Origin: Gammaproteobacteria bacterium
GTDB lineage: Bacteria > Pseudomonadota > Gammaproteobacteria > Steroidobacterales > Steroidobacteraceae
Direction: 5' to 3'
Length of the DNA stretch: 64,000 nucleotides
Assembly (NCBI GenBank): GCA_003164785.1
Contig: PLUE01000065.1
Location: 94,003-158,002 of the forward strand
Below are positions 1 to 9,224 of this stretch, piece by piece. A program made the translations under genes and the position numbers. Numbering within the stretch: position 1 is the stretch's first letter; the number at the start of each line of letters is the position of its first letter. A model generated the notes under the pieces. The model ran no database searches. It was given only the letters and a program-made list of their open reading frames with translations, and was not told the origin of the DNA.

Positions 1-1
1 A

Positions 2-385
2 GTCACCGCCGTCGGCAATCTCGCCGCCAACCCCGAACTCGCCTTCAAGGGCGACACCACGTACACCCGTCTCTGCCTGGTCGGCAACGATTATGCCGGC
101 AAGGACGAACACGGCAATGCCCGCGAGGCCGTCACCAGCCTATGGTTCGTCGCGTTCGAAAGCCTGGGTGAGGCGATCGCCAAGAACGCGCGCAAGGGCG
201 ATCAGCTCATCCTGCAGGCGCAGATCCGTGCCAACAACTGGACCGACAGCGAGGGTGACAAGCACTTTGACCATTCGTTCGTGGTGCAGAGCTTTCGCTT
301 CGGTGCGCCCGGCAGACTGAAGCGCGAAGAGTTTGCATCGGGTCACGACGAAAATGAGATGGGGGCGCTGGAAGCCGAAGTCTAG
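2..385 (+). CDS. ssb: Single-stranded DNA-binding protein, 5' partial
   Basis: The frame is open from the left edge to a TAG at 383-385 and gives 127 residues of an OB-fold SSB. It begins inside strand 1 (VTAVGNLAANPEL) and continues through the usual TRLCLVGND and LWFVAFESLGEAIAKN blocks. The protein coats single-stranded DNA; in conjugative elements a private SSB protects the transferred strand. The start codon lies left of the window. The C-terminus ends in EMGALEAEV and lacks the acidic DDxxPF tail of housekeeping SSB, which fits an element-encoded paralogue. It sits directly upstream of a type IV secretion operon, 49 bp before the pilin gene. Confidence 0.82.
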   Translation, partial: VTAVGNLAANPELAFKGDTTYTRLCLVGNDYAGKDEHGNAREAVTSLWFVAFESLGEAIAKNARKGDQLILQAQIRANNWTDSEGDKHFDHSFVVQSFRFGAPGRLKREEFASGHDENEMGALEAEV

Positions 386-434
386 TTCCACCGACACCCG
401 GTCAGCCCCACTCAATCGGAAAAGGAATTCCGCC

Positions 435-749
435 ATGCATCATCCCCATTCAGCGCGCTCGACGATCCAGCAGATCGGCCTGGCCTCACTGGCCCTCGTT
501 CTCGTCGCTCTCGCGCCGGACATCGCCTTGGCCCAGGCATCGCCATTCATGACCGGCGCCACCGCGCTCCAAACGAACATCCTCGCTTGGTTGACGCCGG
601 TCGCCATCATCCTGGTGATGGTGCTGGGCGGTATGGCCATGGCCAACCGCATGTCATGGGGGTGGTGCATGGGCGCGATTTTGGGAATCGCAATCGCGTT
701 CGGAGCGCCCCAGATCGTCACCTGGGTTCGCGGCATGTTCGGCGTCTAG
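435..749 (+). CDS. virB2: VirB2/TrbC-like major pilin
   Basis: A 104-residue protein with an N-terminal signal peptide (hydrophobic stretch about residues 14-31, ending ALAQA) followed by two hydrophobic helices (about 50-70 and 73-90) separated by a short MANRMSWGW loop. This is the size and topology of VirB2/TrbC pilins, which insert in the inner membrane and are extruded as the conjugative pilus. The ATG at 435 was chosen over an upstream in-frame ATG at 333 because it has an AAAGGAA ribosome site 8 bases upstream and gives a proper signal peptide. Position before virB3 and virB4 supports the call. Confidence 0.8.
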   Translation: MHHPHSARSTIQQIGLASLALVLVALAPDIALAQASPFMTGATALQTNILAWLTPVAIILVMVLGGMAMANRMSWGWCMGAILGIAIAFGAPQIVTWVRGMFGV

Positions 750-757
750 GTGGAACC

Positions 758-1123
758 ATGAACGATACCAACACAGGTCTCGGCGTCGATCCTCTGTTCG
801 TGGGGGCCACCCGGCCACCGATGCGCTGGGGAGTGACCTATGCGGCGCTTCTCTTCAATCTGGTGTTCACCATGGAAGCGTTCCTGTTGACGAAGAACCT
901 GCTGGCGCTGCTGTTGTGCGCGCCGATTCACGGAGTCGCCATGTTGCTCTGTGCGAGGGATGCACGGTTCTTCGATCTCATTTTGCTCTGGGGGCGGACG
1001 CGGCTGCCGGCGCTGCTGGGCAACTATCGGGTGTGGAAGGCCAGCAGCTATTGTGCACTCACGCTGCAGTTGCCCTGCCGCCGCGGGCGACGGCCACACG
1101 CGGAGCCGTCATGCGCAAGCTGA
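758..1123 (+). CDS. virB3: VirB3-like T4SS inner-membrane protein
   Basis: A 121-residue protein beginning MNDTNTGLGVDPLFVGATRP. The DPLFVGATRPP segment is the typical VirB3 N-terminus, followed by two close hydrophobic helices (about residues 25-65). VirB3 is a small inner-membrane component that works with the VirB4 ATPase in pilus assembly. The ATG at 758 lies 8 bases after the virB2 stop. The last 13 bases overlap the start of virB4. The C-terminal 30 residues are Arg/Pro-rich and less like the family. Confidence 0.8.
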   Translation: MNDTNTGLGVDPLFVGATRPPMRWGVTYAALLFNLVFTMEAFLLTKNLLALLLCAPIHGVAMLLCARDARFFDLILLWGRTRLPALLGNYRVWKASSYCALTLQLPCRRGRRPHAEPSCAS

Positions 1124-3597
1124 ATAAACATACGGCCGTGCGGCGCGAGTTGATGGCGGCCGATTGCATTCCGTACGCGGCTCATGTGGCGCCGAACATC
1201 GTGCGCACGGAGTTCGGCGATTACGTGCAGACGTTTCGCCTTGGCGGCGCCAGCTTCGAGACCAATGACGACGATGAGCTCAATAATTGGCACGAGCGAT
1301 TGAATGTGTTGTGGCGGAACATCGCCAGCCCCAGCGTGTCGTTGTGGACACATGTGATCCGTCGTCGCGCGCGCACGGATTTGCCCGACGATGAGTTCGC
1401 CCTCGACGCGGCCCGGCCGCGGTCCGTCCGGTACTTTGCCGACCATCTGCGCGCGCGGTATCAGCGTCGGATCGGCGACGAAACCCTGATGCAGAACGAA
1501 CTGTTTCTCAGCATTCTCTACCGTCCCGTTGCCGGCGTGGCCGGCGGACTGGCGTCTCGCATACTCGCCAGAGCCCGGCGTGACACCGCGAACATCGAAC
1601 TGGCCGACGCCCTCGATGCGTGCGAGAAGCTGTCGCAGACTCTGAGCGCATCGATGGTGCGCTATGAGCCGGATCTCCTCGGATGCTACCGCCGCGCTGA
1701 TGCGTGGTACTCGTCGTTGCTGGAGTTTTTCGGCCTGTTGGTGAACGGGGAATGGCAGCGCATGCCGCTGCCGCGGATTCCCTTGAACCAGGCGCTGCCC
1801 TGCGGCAGGTTGCTGTTCGGCACGGAGACCATCGAATATCGTTCGGCCTCCGAGACGCGCGTGGGCGCAATGCTCGGCATCAAGGAATACCCGACCCCGA
1901 CCACGGTCGGCATGTACAACGGATTGCTGTCCGCACCGCTGTCGTTCGTTCTCACCCAGTCGTTCACCTTTCTCAGCAAGTCGACCGGTCAATCTCTCCT
2001 GCAGCGTCAGTTCAACCGGATGGCCAACGCCGGGGACTTCGCACTCTCCCAGGCGGCGGAGCTGAAGGATGCCCTGGACGCATTGACCAGCAACGAGTTT
2101 GTCATGGGCGATCACCACTTTTCGCTCCAGGTCATGGCGACCCTGCGCGGCGCGGACACCGCGGGTTCGAATTCGGGACGACTGAAGGGGCTCAACGATG
2201 ACGTCGCGTTGGCGCGCAGCTTGCTCGCGGACACCGGCATGCTGGTGGCGCGGGAGGATCTGGCGCTGGAGGCGGCGTTTTGGGCGCAACTGCCGGGAAA
2301 CTTTGCGCTGCGCCCGCGCAAGTCTCCGATCACGTCGCGCAATCTCGCCGCCATGGCCCCGTTCCATAACCATCCATTGGGGCGTCCCACGGGGAATCAT
2401 TGGGGCAATGCCTTGACCCTGTTCGCCACCAGCGCCGGATCGCCGTATTACTTCTCCTTGCATGCGAGCGATCCCACCGAGAGCGACGGCGGCAGCCGCA
2501 AGGACACGGGCCACACCCTCATCTGCGGACCCACGGGGTCCGGTAAGACGGTGTTCATCGGCTTCCTGGTGGCAATGCTCGCGCGCCAGCAGGTCACGCA
2601 GGTCGTCTTCGACAAGGATCGCGGTCTGGAGATTCTGATTCGCGCTCTGGGCGGTGAATACTTCCCGCTCAAGAACGGCACGCCGACGGGCTTCAATCCC
2701 CTGCAGCTTCCCCTCACCCCATCCAACGTCGAGTTCATCAAGATCTGGTTGCACGAGCTGAGTCGCGGTGCTCGGGCCGCGCCATCGGTACGTGAGCAGG
2801 CCGATCTGGACCAGGCGTTGCGTGGCACCTTGGCGCTCGATGCGCCCGCACGGCGCTTGTCGCGGCTGGTCGAATTCCTGGACCCGACGGATCCCGAAGG
2901 TCTGTATGCGCGGCTGTCCCGTTGGTGCGAGACCGGCCGGGGAGACTACGCCTGGGTGTTCGACAATCCGGTGGATACGCTCGCTGCGCGGGTTGCCGGC
3001 TGCTCGATCATCGGATTCGACGTCAGCGAATTTCTCGACCACCCCCTGACGCGCGCTCCCATCACCCTGTATCTCTTCCATCTGGTGCGCCAGTTGTTGG
3101 ACGGACGTCGCTTGGTGTGTTGGATGGACGAGTTCTGGCGGTTGGTCGCGGATCCGGCCTTCGAAGGATTCGCCAAGGACGGTCCGAAAACCTGGCGAAA
3201 ATTGAACGCCGTCATGTGCCTCGCCACACAGGGCGCCAGCGACGTGCTGGAGAGCCCCATCAGCCGGACCTTGGTGGAACAAACACCGACGAAGGTGTTT
3301 TTCCCGAATGCCGACGCCAATCAGCGGGATTACACCGAGGGCTTTGGTCTCACCGAGCGCGAGTTCCGGCTCTTGAAGGATAACCTCGAACCGGGGTCCC
3401 GCATGTTCCTCGTCAAGCAGGCCCATCGCAGCGTGGTCTGCCAGCTCGATCTCAAGGGGTTCACGCCGGAACTCGCCGTCATCTCGGGGCGCGCCACCGA
3501 GGTGACGAGCATGACCCAATTGATCGAGGCACATGGTTCCGATCCGAGCGCGTGGCTGCCGACGTTCATGGCGGCGCACGGCGGCGGTCCAGGTTGA
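1111..3597 (+). CDS. virB4: VirB4/TrbE-type conjugation ATPase
   Basis: An 828-residue ATPase, normal size for VirB4. The CagE/TrbE/VirB N-terminal domain comes first, then the P-loop ATPase domain with Walker A GPTGSGKT at 473-480 and Walker B around VCWMDEFW (D673, E674). It energises pilus biogenesis and substrate transfer at the inner membrane. The ATG at 1111 overlaps the virB3 stop region; the frame stays open upstream to 916, but that segment lies inside virB3 and encodes non-family sequence. The QGASDVLESP and EQTPTKVFFPNA motifs near residues 705-735 are family-typical. Confidence 0.93.
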   Translation: MRKLNKHTAVRRELMAADCIPYAAHVAPNIVRTEFGDYVQTFRLGGASFETNDDDELNNWHERLNVLWRNIASPSVSLWTHVIRRRARTDLPDDEFALDAARPRSVRYFADHLRARYQRRIGDETLMQNELFLSILYRPVAGVAGGLASRILARARRDTANIELADALDACEKLSQTLSASMVRYEPDLLGCYRRADAWYSSLLEFFGLLVNGEWQRMPLPRIPLNQALPCGRLLFGTETIEYRSASETRVGAMLGIKEYPTPTTVGMYNGLLSAPLSFVLTQSFTFLSKSTGQSLLQRQFNRMANAGDFALSQAAELKDALDALTSNEFVMGDHHFSLQVMATLRGADTAGSNSGRLKGLNDDVALARSLLADTGMLVAREDLALEAAFWAQLPGNFALRPRKSPITSRNLAAMAPFHNHPLGRPTGNHWGNALTLFATSAGSPYYFSLHASDPTESDGGSRKDTGHTLICGPTGSGKTVFIGFLVAMLARQQVTQVVFDKDRGLEILIRALGGEYFPLKNGTPTGFNPLQLPLTPSNVEFIKIWLHELSRGARAAPSVREQADLDQALRGTLALDAPARRLSRLVEFLDPTDPEGLYARLSRWCETGRGDYAWVFDNPVDTLAARVAGCSIIGFDVSEFLDHPLTRAPITLYLFHLVRQLLDGRRLVCWMDEFWRLVADPAFEGFAKDGPKTWRKLNAVMCLATQGASDVLESPISRTLVEQTPTKVFFPNADANQRDYTEGFGLTEREFRLLKDNLEPGSRMFLVKQAHRSVVCQLDLKGFTPELAVISGRATEVTSMTQLIEAHGSDPSAWLPTFMAAHGGGPG

Positions 3598-3622
3598 ATC
3601 TTTCACGCCCAAGGAGAAGCCC

Positions 3623-4324
3623 ATGTCGATTCGCACTCTTTGTCTGATCGCGGTCTGCCTGATGACCTTCACCCTGCCGGCACGGGCGCAGTGGGCGGTG
3701 GTCGATGCGCCGGCCATCGTCCAGCTCATCCAGGAGGTTCAAACCATGGAACAGGAATTGCAGACGGCGCGTGACCAGTTGAGTCAAGCGAAGCAGGCCC
3801 TGCAAACCATGACCGGCGACCGGGGAATGGAGCTGTTACTGAGCGGCACGCCGCGCAATTATCTGCCGACGAGTTGGACTCAGCTGATGGGGGCGACGCA
3901 GGGCGGGGGAGCATATCCGGGTCTCTCGTCCGATGTGCACAATGCCATGATCACCAATGCGGTGTTGACGTCGCAGCAGCTGACGCTGCTGTCCGCACCT
4001 GAGCAGCAACGCATCATCGCCGCACGCCAGGTAAGTGCCTTGCAGCAGGCATTGGCCCAGGAGGCGCTGACCAATTCCAGCGGGCGCTTCGCCGCCCTGC
4101 AAACGCTGATCGGGGCGATATCGAGCGCCGCCGATCAGAAAGCCATTCTCGATCTGCAGGCTCGAATCAGCGCTGAACTCGGCATGCTGCAGAACGAACA
4201 GACGAAATTGCAGATTCTCCATCAGGCGACGCTCGCGCAGGCCGCGGTAAATCAGCAGCAGGAACGAGAGCTGGTCATCGCCGGTCAAGGGCGCTTCGAA
4301 ACGCGATTCCAGCCGGTACCGTAG
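3623..4324 (+). CDS. virB5: VirB5-like minor pilin / P-type T4SS protein
   Basis: A 233-residue exported protein. It has a clear signal peptide (MSIRTLCLIAVCLMTFTLPA, cleavage after ARA), then long helical Gln/Ala/Glu-rich segments typical of VirB5/TraC, the pilus-tip protein. The ATG at 3623 has an AAGGAGAAG ribosome site 8 bases upstream. Its place between virB4 and virB6 is the standard MPF-T order. Primary-sequence similarity within VirB5 proteins is low, so the call rests on size, signal peptide, helical composition and position. Confidence 0.78.
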   Translation: MSIRTLCLIAVCLMTFTLPARAQWAVVDAPAIVQLIQEVQTMEQELQTARDQLSQAKQALQTMTGDRGMELLLSGTPRNYLPTSWTQLMGATQGGGAYPGLSSDVHNAMITNAVLTSQQLTLLSAPEQQRIIAARQVSALQQALAQEALTNSSGRFAALQTLIGAISSAADQKAILDLQARISAELGMLQNEQTKLQILHQATLAQAAVNQQQERELVIAGQGRFETRFQPVP

Positions 4325-4346
4325 CTCGGGGCACACGGGAGTAATC

Positions 4347-5303
4347 ATGGGGTTCTTCGCCACATTCTGGACATGGCTCAACGGGCAACTGGCCACCTAC
4401 ATCGGTGCGAATACCGCCCGCCTCGCGGCGGTGCTCGAACCGGCGGTGGTGACGTTGGCGACAGTCTACGTGATGGTGTGGGGTTACCTGCACCTCACGG
4501 GCAGAATGGAGGAGCCGGTGGTGGCGGGCCTCAAGCGGATCGTCACGCTGGCGCTCATTCTTGGCGTTGGACTGCGGCTGTGGCTCTACAACTCTCTCAT
4601 CGTCGACACGTTTTACACGGCGCCGGCGCAGCTGGCCGCGGCCATGGTCGGCGCGGGTGATCCGGTCGGCACGATCGATACGATATGGGATAAGGGCGGG
4701 GCGGTGGCCGGGACGCTATGGTCCAAAGGGACCTCCTCCTGGAGCATGGGCTTTCTGCTTGCCGGCGCGGTCGTATGGCTTTTCGTCGGGCTGCTCTGCG
4801 TCTACGCGATGTTTTTGATCGCGCTGTCGAGCATCGCCCTGGCCGTGCTGCTGGCGCTGGGGCCTTTGTTCATCGCCGCACTGCTGTTCGATGCCACGCG
4901 GCGCTTCTTCTCCGCTTGGATTGCGCAGCTGGCGAACTACGGACTCATTACGATCTTGACGGTCATGATCGCGGCCTTGCTGCTGCAGGTCGTCCAGTCC
5001 TATGCGACTCAGACCGCCGCCCGCGGCAGCGCTATCTTCACCGTGGACGCATTGAACATGGTGCTGATCGCCGTGCTGGTGTTCTTGATCCTGCGCCAGG
5101 TGATGCCCATCGCCTCCGGACTGGCTGGGGGATTGGCGCTCAGCAGTTTCGGGTTCGTCAGTCGAACGGCGACGACGAGTATGCGCACCGGTGGGAGGGC
5201 AGCATGGGGCGCGGCCAAAATCAGCGCCCCAATGGTCGCGGGTACGGCGCGATGGGCTGCAGGGAAGATTCGGCGTCGTCAACCGGAATCAAAGGAAAAG
5301 TAG
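4347..5303 (+). CDS. virB6: VirB6/TrbL-type T4SS membrane protein
   Basis: A 318-residue polytopic membrane protein with about six hydrophobic helices (roughly 32-52, 63-84, 134-155, 158-178, 190-210, 230-255) and a Lys/Arg-rich cytoplasmic tail ending RRRQPESKEK. The N-terminal block (FWTWLNGQLATYIGANTARL) and the central GPLFIAALLFDATRRFFSAW segment are typical of VirB6/TrbL, which forms the inner-membrane part of the channel. A GGAG site lies directly before the ATG. Confidence 0.85.
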   Translation: MGFFATFWTWLNGQLATYIGANTARLAAVLEPAVVTLATVYVMVWGYLHLTGRMEEPVVAGLKRIVTLALILGVGLRLWLYNSLIVDTFYTAPAQLAAAMVGAGDPVGTIDTIWDKGGAVAGTLWSKGTSSWSMGFLLAGAVVWLFVGLLCVYAMFLIALSSIALAVLLALGPLFIAALLFDATRRFFSAWIAQLANYGLITILTVMIAALLLQVVQSYATQTAARGSAIFTVDALNMVLIAVLVFLILRQVMPIASGLAGGLALSSFGFVSRTATTSMRTGGRAAWGAAKISAPMVAGTARWAAGKIRRRQPESKEK

Positions 5304-5333
5304 CCAATCATACGGACACCAAGGAGGGTGGAT

Positions 5334-5471
5334 ATGCGTCTCGTCATTGTTTTCTTTTTCGTGCTACCGGCCTGCAGCTCACATGCTATTCGTTGTGACC
5401 GCCATCTTCGGCCGATCAATGCACCGGTTGCCGGCGCGGCCGAGCCGGCCGCGCCGCGGAGCGCGCCGTGA
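5334..5471 (+). CDS. virB7: Short VirB7-like lipoprotein
   Basis: A 45-residue ORF beginning MRLVIVFFFVLPACSSHAIR, a textbook lipoprotein signal with the lipobox LPAC (Cys14). The mature part is about 32 residues, ending in an Ala/Pro-rich tail. An AAGGAGGGTG ribosome site lies 7 bases upstream of the ATG. It fills the gap between virB6 and virB8 and overlaps the virB8 start by four bases (GTGA). VirB7 is the small outer-membrane lipoprotein that stabilises VirB9. Position, size and lipobox support the role; an entry-exclusion-type lipoprotein is the main alternative. Confidence 0.72.
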   Translation: MRLVIVFFFVLPACSSHAIRCDRHLRPINAPVAGAAEPAAPRSAP

Positions 5472-6190
5472 CCACGCCGGCACTGCAGGCGTATTTTAAG
5501 GAAGCGGAGTCGTGGGACGCGGATCGCTCCGAACGTTTTCGACGCAGCGCTATCGCGGCTTGGTGGGCGGCGGCGGCGGGCTGGACTTGCGCCGTGGCGA
5601 CCGCCATTGCCATCGTGTGCCTCACGCCCTTGAAACAAATCGAGCCCTTCGTAGTGCGGGTCGACAACAGCACCGGCATCGTCGACGTGGTGCCGGTGTA
5701 TACCGGGGGTGTCGGCTCCGAGGAAGCGATCACCCGTTACTTTCTGTCCCACTATCTGACAGTTTGCGAGCGCTTCAACTTCGCGACGGCGGAGAGCGAC
5801 TACGAAGAGTGTGGGGCTTTCCACTCGGCGCAGCGCAATCAAGCGTGGTACTCGCAGTGGACGGCGACGAATCCGGCGTCGCCGCTCAATGTCTACAAGG
5901 ACGGTAGTTCGGTACGGGTCCAGGTCAAGTCGGTGAGTTTCTTCACGCGCGCCAGCGGTCTTTCGGATCTGGCGCAGGTGCGATACCTCAAGGCGTTGCG
6001 TGCGGCGGGCGGAGCCGACGAGAAATTCACGCACTGGGTGGCGACCATGCAGTTTGCCTATACGAGTCCCGCGAAGGATCCGAAGACCCGTCGATGGAAT
6101 CCATTGGGATTCAAGATCGTGGATTTCAAGTCCGAGCCTGAGGTGTCGTTGGAGACGGCCACGGACAAGGAGACACATCATGAGCCATGA
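5468..6190 (+). CDS. virB8: VirB8-like inner-membrane assembly factor
   Basis: A 240-residue bitopic protein: a short cytoplasmic N-terminus with the ESWDADRSERFRRS block common in VirB8/TrbF, one transmembrane helix at about residues 30-53, and a periplasmic NTF2-like domain (VDNSTGIVDVVPVY, AITRYFLSHYLTVCERFN, WYSQWTATNPASPLN). VirB8 nucleates the inner-membrane complex. Translation starts at a GTG that overlaps the upstream lipoprotein stop, so the two genes are translationally coupled; the 3' end overlaps virB9 by 11 bases. Confidence 0.88.
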   Translation: MTTPALQAYFKEAESWDADRSERFRRSAIAAWWAAAAGWTCAVATAIAIVCLTPLKQIEPFVVRVDNSTGIVDVVPVYTGGVGSEEAITRYFLSHYLTVCERFNFATAESDYEECGAFHSAQRNQAWYSQWTATNPASPLNVYKDGSSVRVQVKSVSFFTRASGLSDLAQVRYLKALRAAGGADEKFTHWVATMQFAYTSPAKDPKTRRWNPLGFKIVDFKSEPEVSLETATDKETHHEP

Positions 6191-7016
6191 ACGCCGCCGT
6201 GAACATGGGCGCGGCGGTCGTGGAGTGCTGCTGATCCTCGCGATGCTGGCGGCACCGCCGTCGTTTGCCGACATGATGCCGGCCCGTGGTGCGGTGGACG
6301 GCCGAGTCCGTTCGACGCCCTACAACGGTGAACAGGTGTATCGCCTGCGGGGCTATGTTGGCTACCAGATTGATCTGGAGTTCGAGCCGGGGGAGGTGTT
6401 CCTGGGCCTCGGCGCCGGAGACATCGAGGGGCTGGCGTACTTTGGCCAGGAAAATCATCTGTTCCTGAAGCCCAAGGCTGCGGCGGTGGCCACCAACTTG
6501 ACGGTGCTCACCAACCGGCGGCATTACCAATTCGATTATGTGAGTCTCTCGCAGCGGCCTCGTCCCGATGATCCGGACGTCATTTTCGTGCTTCGATTCG
6601 CCTACCCGGCCGTGGCATCCAAGACGGTGGCGGAGGCGGCGGCCAAACACATCGATTCGGAGCTCGATCTGGCCGGCCAGCGGCGGCAGAACATCGACTA
6701 TTGGTATTGCGGGCCGGCCGCCCTGCGACCGGTCTCAGCATCCGACGACGGTGTCCACACGCGACTGCGTTTCGCGGCGAACGCCGATCTGCCCGCAATT
6801 TTCGTGCGCGGCGACGATGACAGCGAGTCGCTGCTCAACTACAGCATGGAGAACGGCGACGTCATTCTGCACCGACTGGCGCATCAGTTCGTTCTCCGGC
6901 GCGGCAGGCTGGTGGGGTGCGTCGTCAACAAGGCTTTCGTGGGCGGCGGCATCCGCCTGGACTCGGGCACCGTGACGCCCCAGGTCGAACGAACCGTCCA
7001 AGGAGCCGGACCATGA
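6180..7016 (+). CDS. virB9: VirB9-like outer-membrane core component
   Basis: A 278-residue exported protein with a signal peptide at about residues 14-31 (VLLILAMLAAPPSFA). The mature part follows VirB9/TrbG/CagX: YRLRGYVGYQIDLEFEPGE, the GLGAGDIEGLAYF block, NLTVLTNRRHYQFDY, and a C-terminal domain with NIDYWYCGPAALRP and FVLRRGRLVGCVVNKAF. VirB9 forms the outer-membrane core with VirB7 and VirB10. The ATG at 6180 is inside virB8, and the stop overlaps the virB10 ATG (ATGA), indicating coupled translation. Confidence 0.88.
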   Translation: MSHERRREHGRGGRGVLLILAMLAAPPSFADMMPARGAVDGRVRSTPYNGEQVYRLRGYVGYQIDLEFEPGEVFLGLGAGDIEGLAYFGQENHLFLKPKAAAVATNLTVLTNRRHYQFDYVSLSQRPRPDDPDVIFVLRFAYPAVASKTVAEAAAKHIDSELDLAGQRRQNIDYWYCGPAALRPVSASDDGVHTRLRFAANADLPAIFVRGDDDSESLLNYSMENGDVILHRLAHQFVLRRGRLVGCVVNKAFVGGGIRLDSGTVTPQVERTVQGAGP

Positions 7017-8209
7017 GCGAGAACGATTCAGCGCCGGATGAGGTACTCGGGGAGCGCGATGCCAGTTCCGTCACGCGTGTCCTGTCGATTCAATCGCGCG
7101 TCAGCAATTTCCTGGCGATGGGATTGATGAGCGTTCTGGGTTTGGGATCCCTCACCTGGTACTACGCCAACGCGATGATGCGAGAGGATCGGGCCAAACA
7201 GAGCGCCAAGGCGGCGTCGGCGAGCCGCGCCCAGGGGGACGCGCCGTTACCCAGCCTGGGCCGGATCGATCCTCCGGGTCCGCCGCCGGACGCGCCCACA
7301 GTACCGACGGCCTTGCCCGATCCGGCTCCTTTGGGTCCACGCACGTTGGCGGAAATCGCACTGGCGCCCGCCACGCCGCCGCCGGGGGCGACATTGGTGA
7401 AGACGCCTGCCGAGCTTGCGATGGAACGTGAGTTGTCGGGAGCGGTGTATGCGCCGCAAAGCTCCGTCGGCGGTCTCCAGAATGTCGCTCCGGGTGTGCA
7501 GAGTGGCGTGTCTGTATCACCGATCATGGGAGATCTTCCCACCGGCGCGCCCGAGCGCCGCGAATCGGGAGAACTCGCGGCACTGCTGCGCCCGACAGTG
7601 ACCAACGCGGTTCGTGCTCAAGTCCTGCCGGCGCAACGCCTGTTGCTCCCCAAGGGTGCGTTCATCGACTGCACCTTGGAGACGGCCATCGATTCGACCC
7701 TGCCCGGAATGACGACCTGTGTGATGGCCACCGACGCCTTCGGCGTCGACGGTAAGGTCGTGCTGCTCGAACGGGGGACCAAGCTGATCGGCGAAACCCG
7801 GGGGCAGGTGGCCTCGGGCGCAGCGCGCATCTTCGTATTGTGGACCGAGGCGCGCACCCCGACCGGCGTGGTCGTTCCCCTCGATTCGCCGGGCGCCGAT
7901 GAGTTGGGTCGCTCCGGGCTGTCCGGGGACGTCAATTATCACTTTTGGCAGCGCTTCGGTGCGGCGATGCTCGTGTCCGTGGTGGACGGGGCGGTGCAGG
8001 CGGCCGCTCAGTCCTCGCACAGCGGCAGCGGCAACGTGGTCGTGAATCCCTCCACGTCACAGGATGTGTTGACCGAGATTCTGAAGAATACGATCAACAT
8101 TCAACCCACGATCACCAAACGCAATGGCGACCGGATCCAGGTGCTGGTTGCGCGGGATTTGGATTTCAGGTCGGTGTATGAACTACGATCCGCCGCCGTC
8201 GATCGCTGA
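7013..8209 (+). CDS. virB10: VirB10/TrbI-type channel scaffold
   Basis: A 398-residue protein: cytoplasmic tail, one transmembrane helix (about residues 28-46, NFLAMGLMSVLGLGSLTWYY), a proline-rich periplasmic linker (about 75-130), and a TrbI/VirB10 C-terminal beta-barrel domain (LPKGAFIDCTLETAID, TTCVMATDAFGVDGKVVLLERGT, GLSGDVNYHFWQRFGAAML, VLVARDLDFRSVY). VirB10 spans both membranes and gates the channel. Start and stop overlap the neighbouring genes: ATGA with virB9, and 32 bases with virB11. Confidence 0.93.
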   Translation: MSENDSAPDEVLGERDASSVTRVLSIQSRVSNFLAMGLMSVLGLGSLTWYYANAMMREDRAKQSAKAASASRAQGDAPLPSLGRIDPPGPPPDAPTVPTALPDPAPLGPRTLAEIALAPATPPPGATLVKTPAELAMERELSGAVYAPQSSVGGLQNVAPGVQSGVSVSPIMGDLPTGAPERRESGELAALLRPTVTNAVRAQVLPAQRLLLPKGAFIDCTLETAIDSTLPGMTTCVMATDAFGVDGKVVLLERGTKLIGETRGQVASGAARIFVLWTEARTPTGVVVPLDSPGADELGRSGLSGDVNYHFWQRFGAAMLVSVVDGAVQAAAQSSHSGSGNVVVNPSTSQDVLTEILKNTINIQPTITKRNGDRIQVLVARDLDFRSVYELRSAAVDR

Positions 8210-9224
8210 TTCGCCAGCCGACGCGTCGGCGCTCGCGTTGACCCTGCGACGCCTGCGGCCGTTGCTGGCACGGCCCGACGTCACGGAGCTGTGTATCAAC
8301 CAACCCGGCGAGGCTTTTCTCGAGACGCGCCATGGTTGGCAACGCGAGCCGCTGTCCTTTGCAGACTTCGACTGGTGCAGCCGCCTCGCCAAGCTGGTCG
8401 CCAATGCGTCGCAGCAGCGCATCGACGCGACCTCTCCCATACTGTCGGCGGCGCTGCCTTCCGGCGAGCGGATCCAGGTCGTCATGCCACCCGCGACCAC
8501 GGCGGGCTGCGTTGCAATCACTATACGGCGCCCCGCCGACACCGTCTGGAGCATCGATGAGCTTGCGGCGCGCGGAATATTCGAGAGGACGCGCCGCGCG
8601 GACGACGTGCTCGCCGAAGGCGAACAGCATCTGCTGCGTCTGCTCGCTGCGCGCGACTATCCGAACTTCATGCGGTTCGCCGTGACGACCAAGAAAAATA
8701 TTCTGGTGTCCGGTCCGACCGGGTCGGGCAAGACCACGTGGACCAAGGCATTGATCCGCGAGATTCCGACCGACGAGCGGCTGGTGACCATCGAGGATGC
8801 CCAGGAACTGGTCCTCGATCGGCATCCGAATCACGTGCGGCTGTTCTATTCGAAGGACGATCAGGGCATGGCTCGCGTCACGCCGAAACAGTTGCTCGAG
8901 TCATGTTTGCGGATGAAGCCGGATCGCATTCTACTTGCCGAACTGCGAGCCGAGGAGGCGTTCGACTATTTGCGCAACGTCAACTCCGGCCACCCCGGCT
9001 CCATCACCAGCGTACACGCCGCCAGCGCCGAGTTGGCCTTCGAACAGCTGGTGCTGCTGGTGAAGCAGAACCCCGGCGGGCGCGATCTGGCGAGGGGCGA
9101 TATCAAGAGTCTCCTCTATCTGCTCATCGATGTGGTCATTCAATTCGGTGTCGAGAGGCATGAAAGATTCATCAAGGAGATCTGGTATGACCCCGCGCGC
9201 AAGCATGCCGTCGGAAGCGCCTGA
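8178..9224 (+). CDS. virB11: VirB11-type traffic ATPase
   Basis: A 348-residue hexameric ATPase of the VirB11/GspE superfamily. Walker A GPTGSGKT sits at 179-186, an Asp box at TIEDAQEL, Walker B at RILLAELR, and the conserved HPGSITSVHA His box follows. It works at the cytoplasmic face and switches the apparatus between pilus growth and DNA export. The ATG at 8178 gives a full-length N-terminal domain (PDVTELCINQPGEAFLE). It overlaps virB10 by 32 bases and the next gene by 38. Confidence 0.94.
   Translation: MNYDPPPSIADSPADASALALTLRRLRPLLARPDVTELCINQPGEAFLETRHGWQREPLSFADFDWCSRLAKLVANASQQRIDATSPILSAALPSGERIQVVMPPATTAGCVAITIRRPADTVWSIDELAARGIFERTRRADDVLAEGEQHLLRLLAARDYPNFMRFAVTTKKNILVSGPTGSGKTTWTKALIREIPTDERLVTIEDAQELVLDRHPNHVRLFYSKDDQGMARVTPKQLLESCLRMKPDRILLAELRAEEAFDYLRNVNSGHPGSITSVHAASAELAFEQLVLLVKQNPGGRDLARGDIKSLLYLLIDVVIQFGVERHERFIKEIWYDPARKHAVGSA

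Noticed and set aside
1048..3729. 893-codon open frame on the minus strand opposite virB4
   Set aside because: Arg/Gly/His-rich sequence with no domain, mirroring a motif-complete VirB4; it is a GC-rich antisense shadow.
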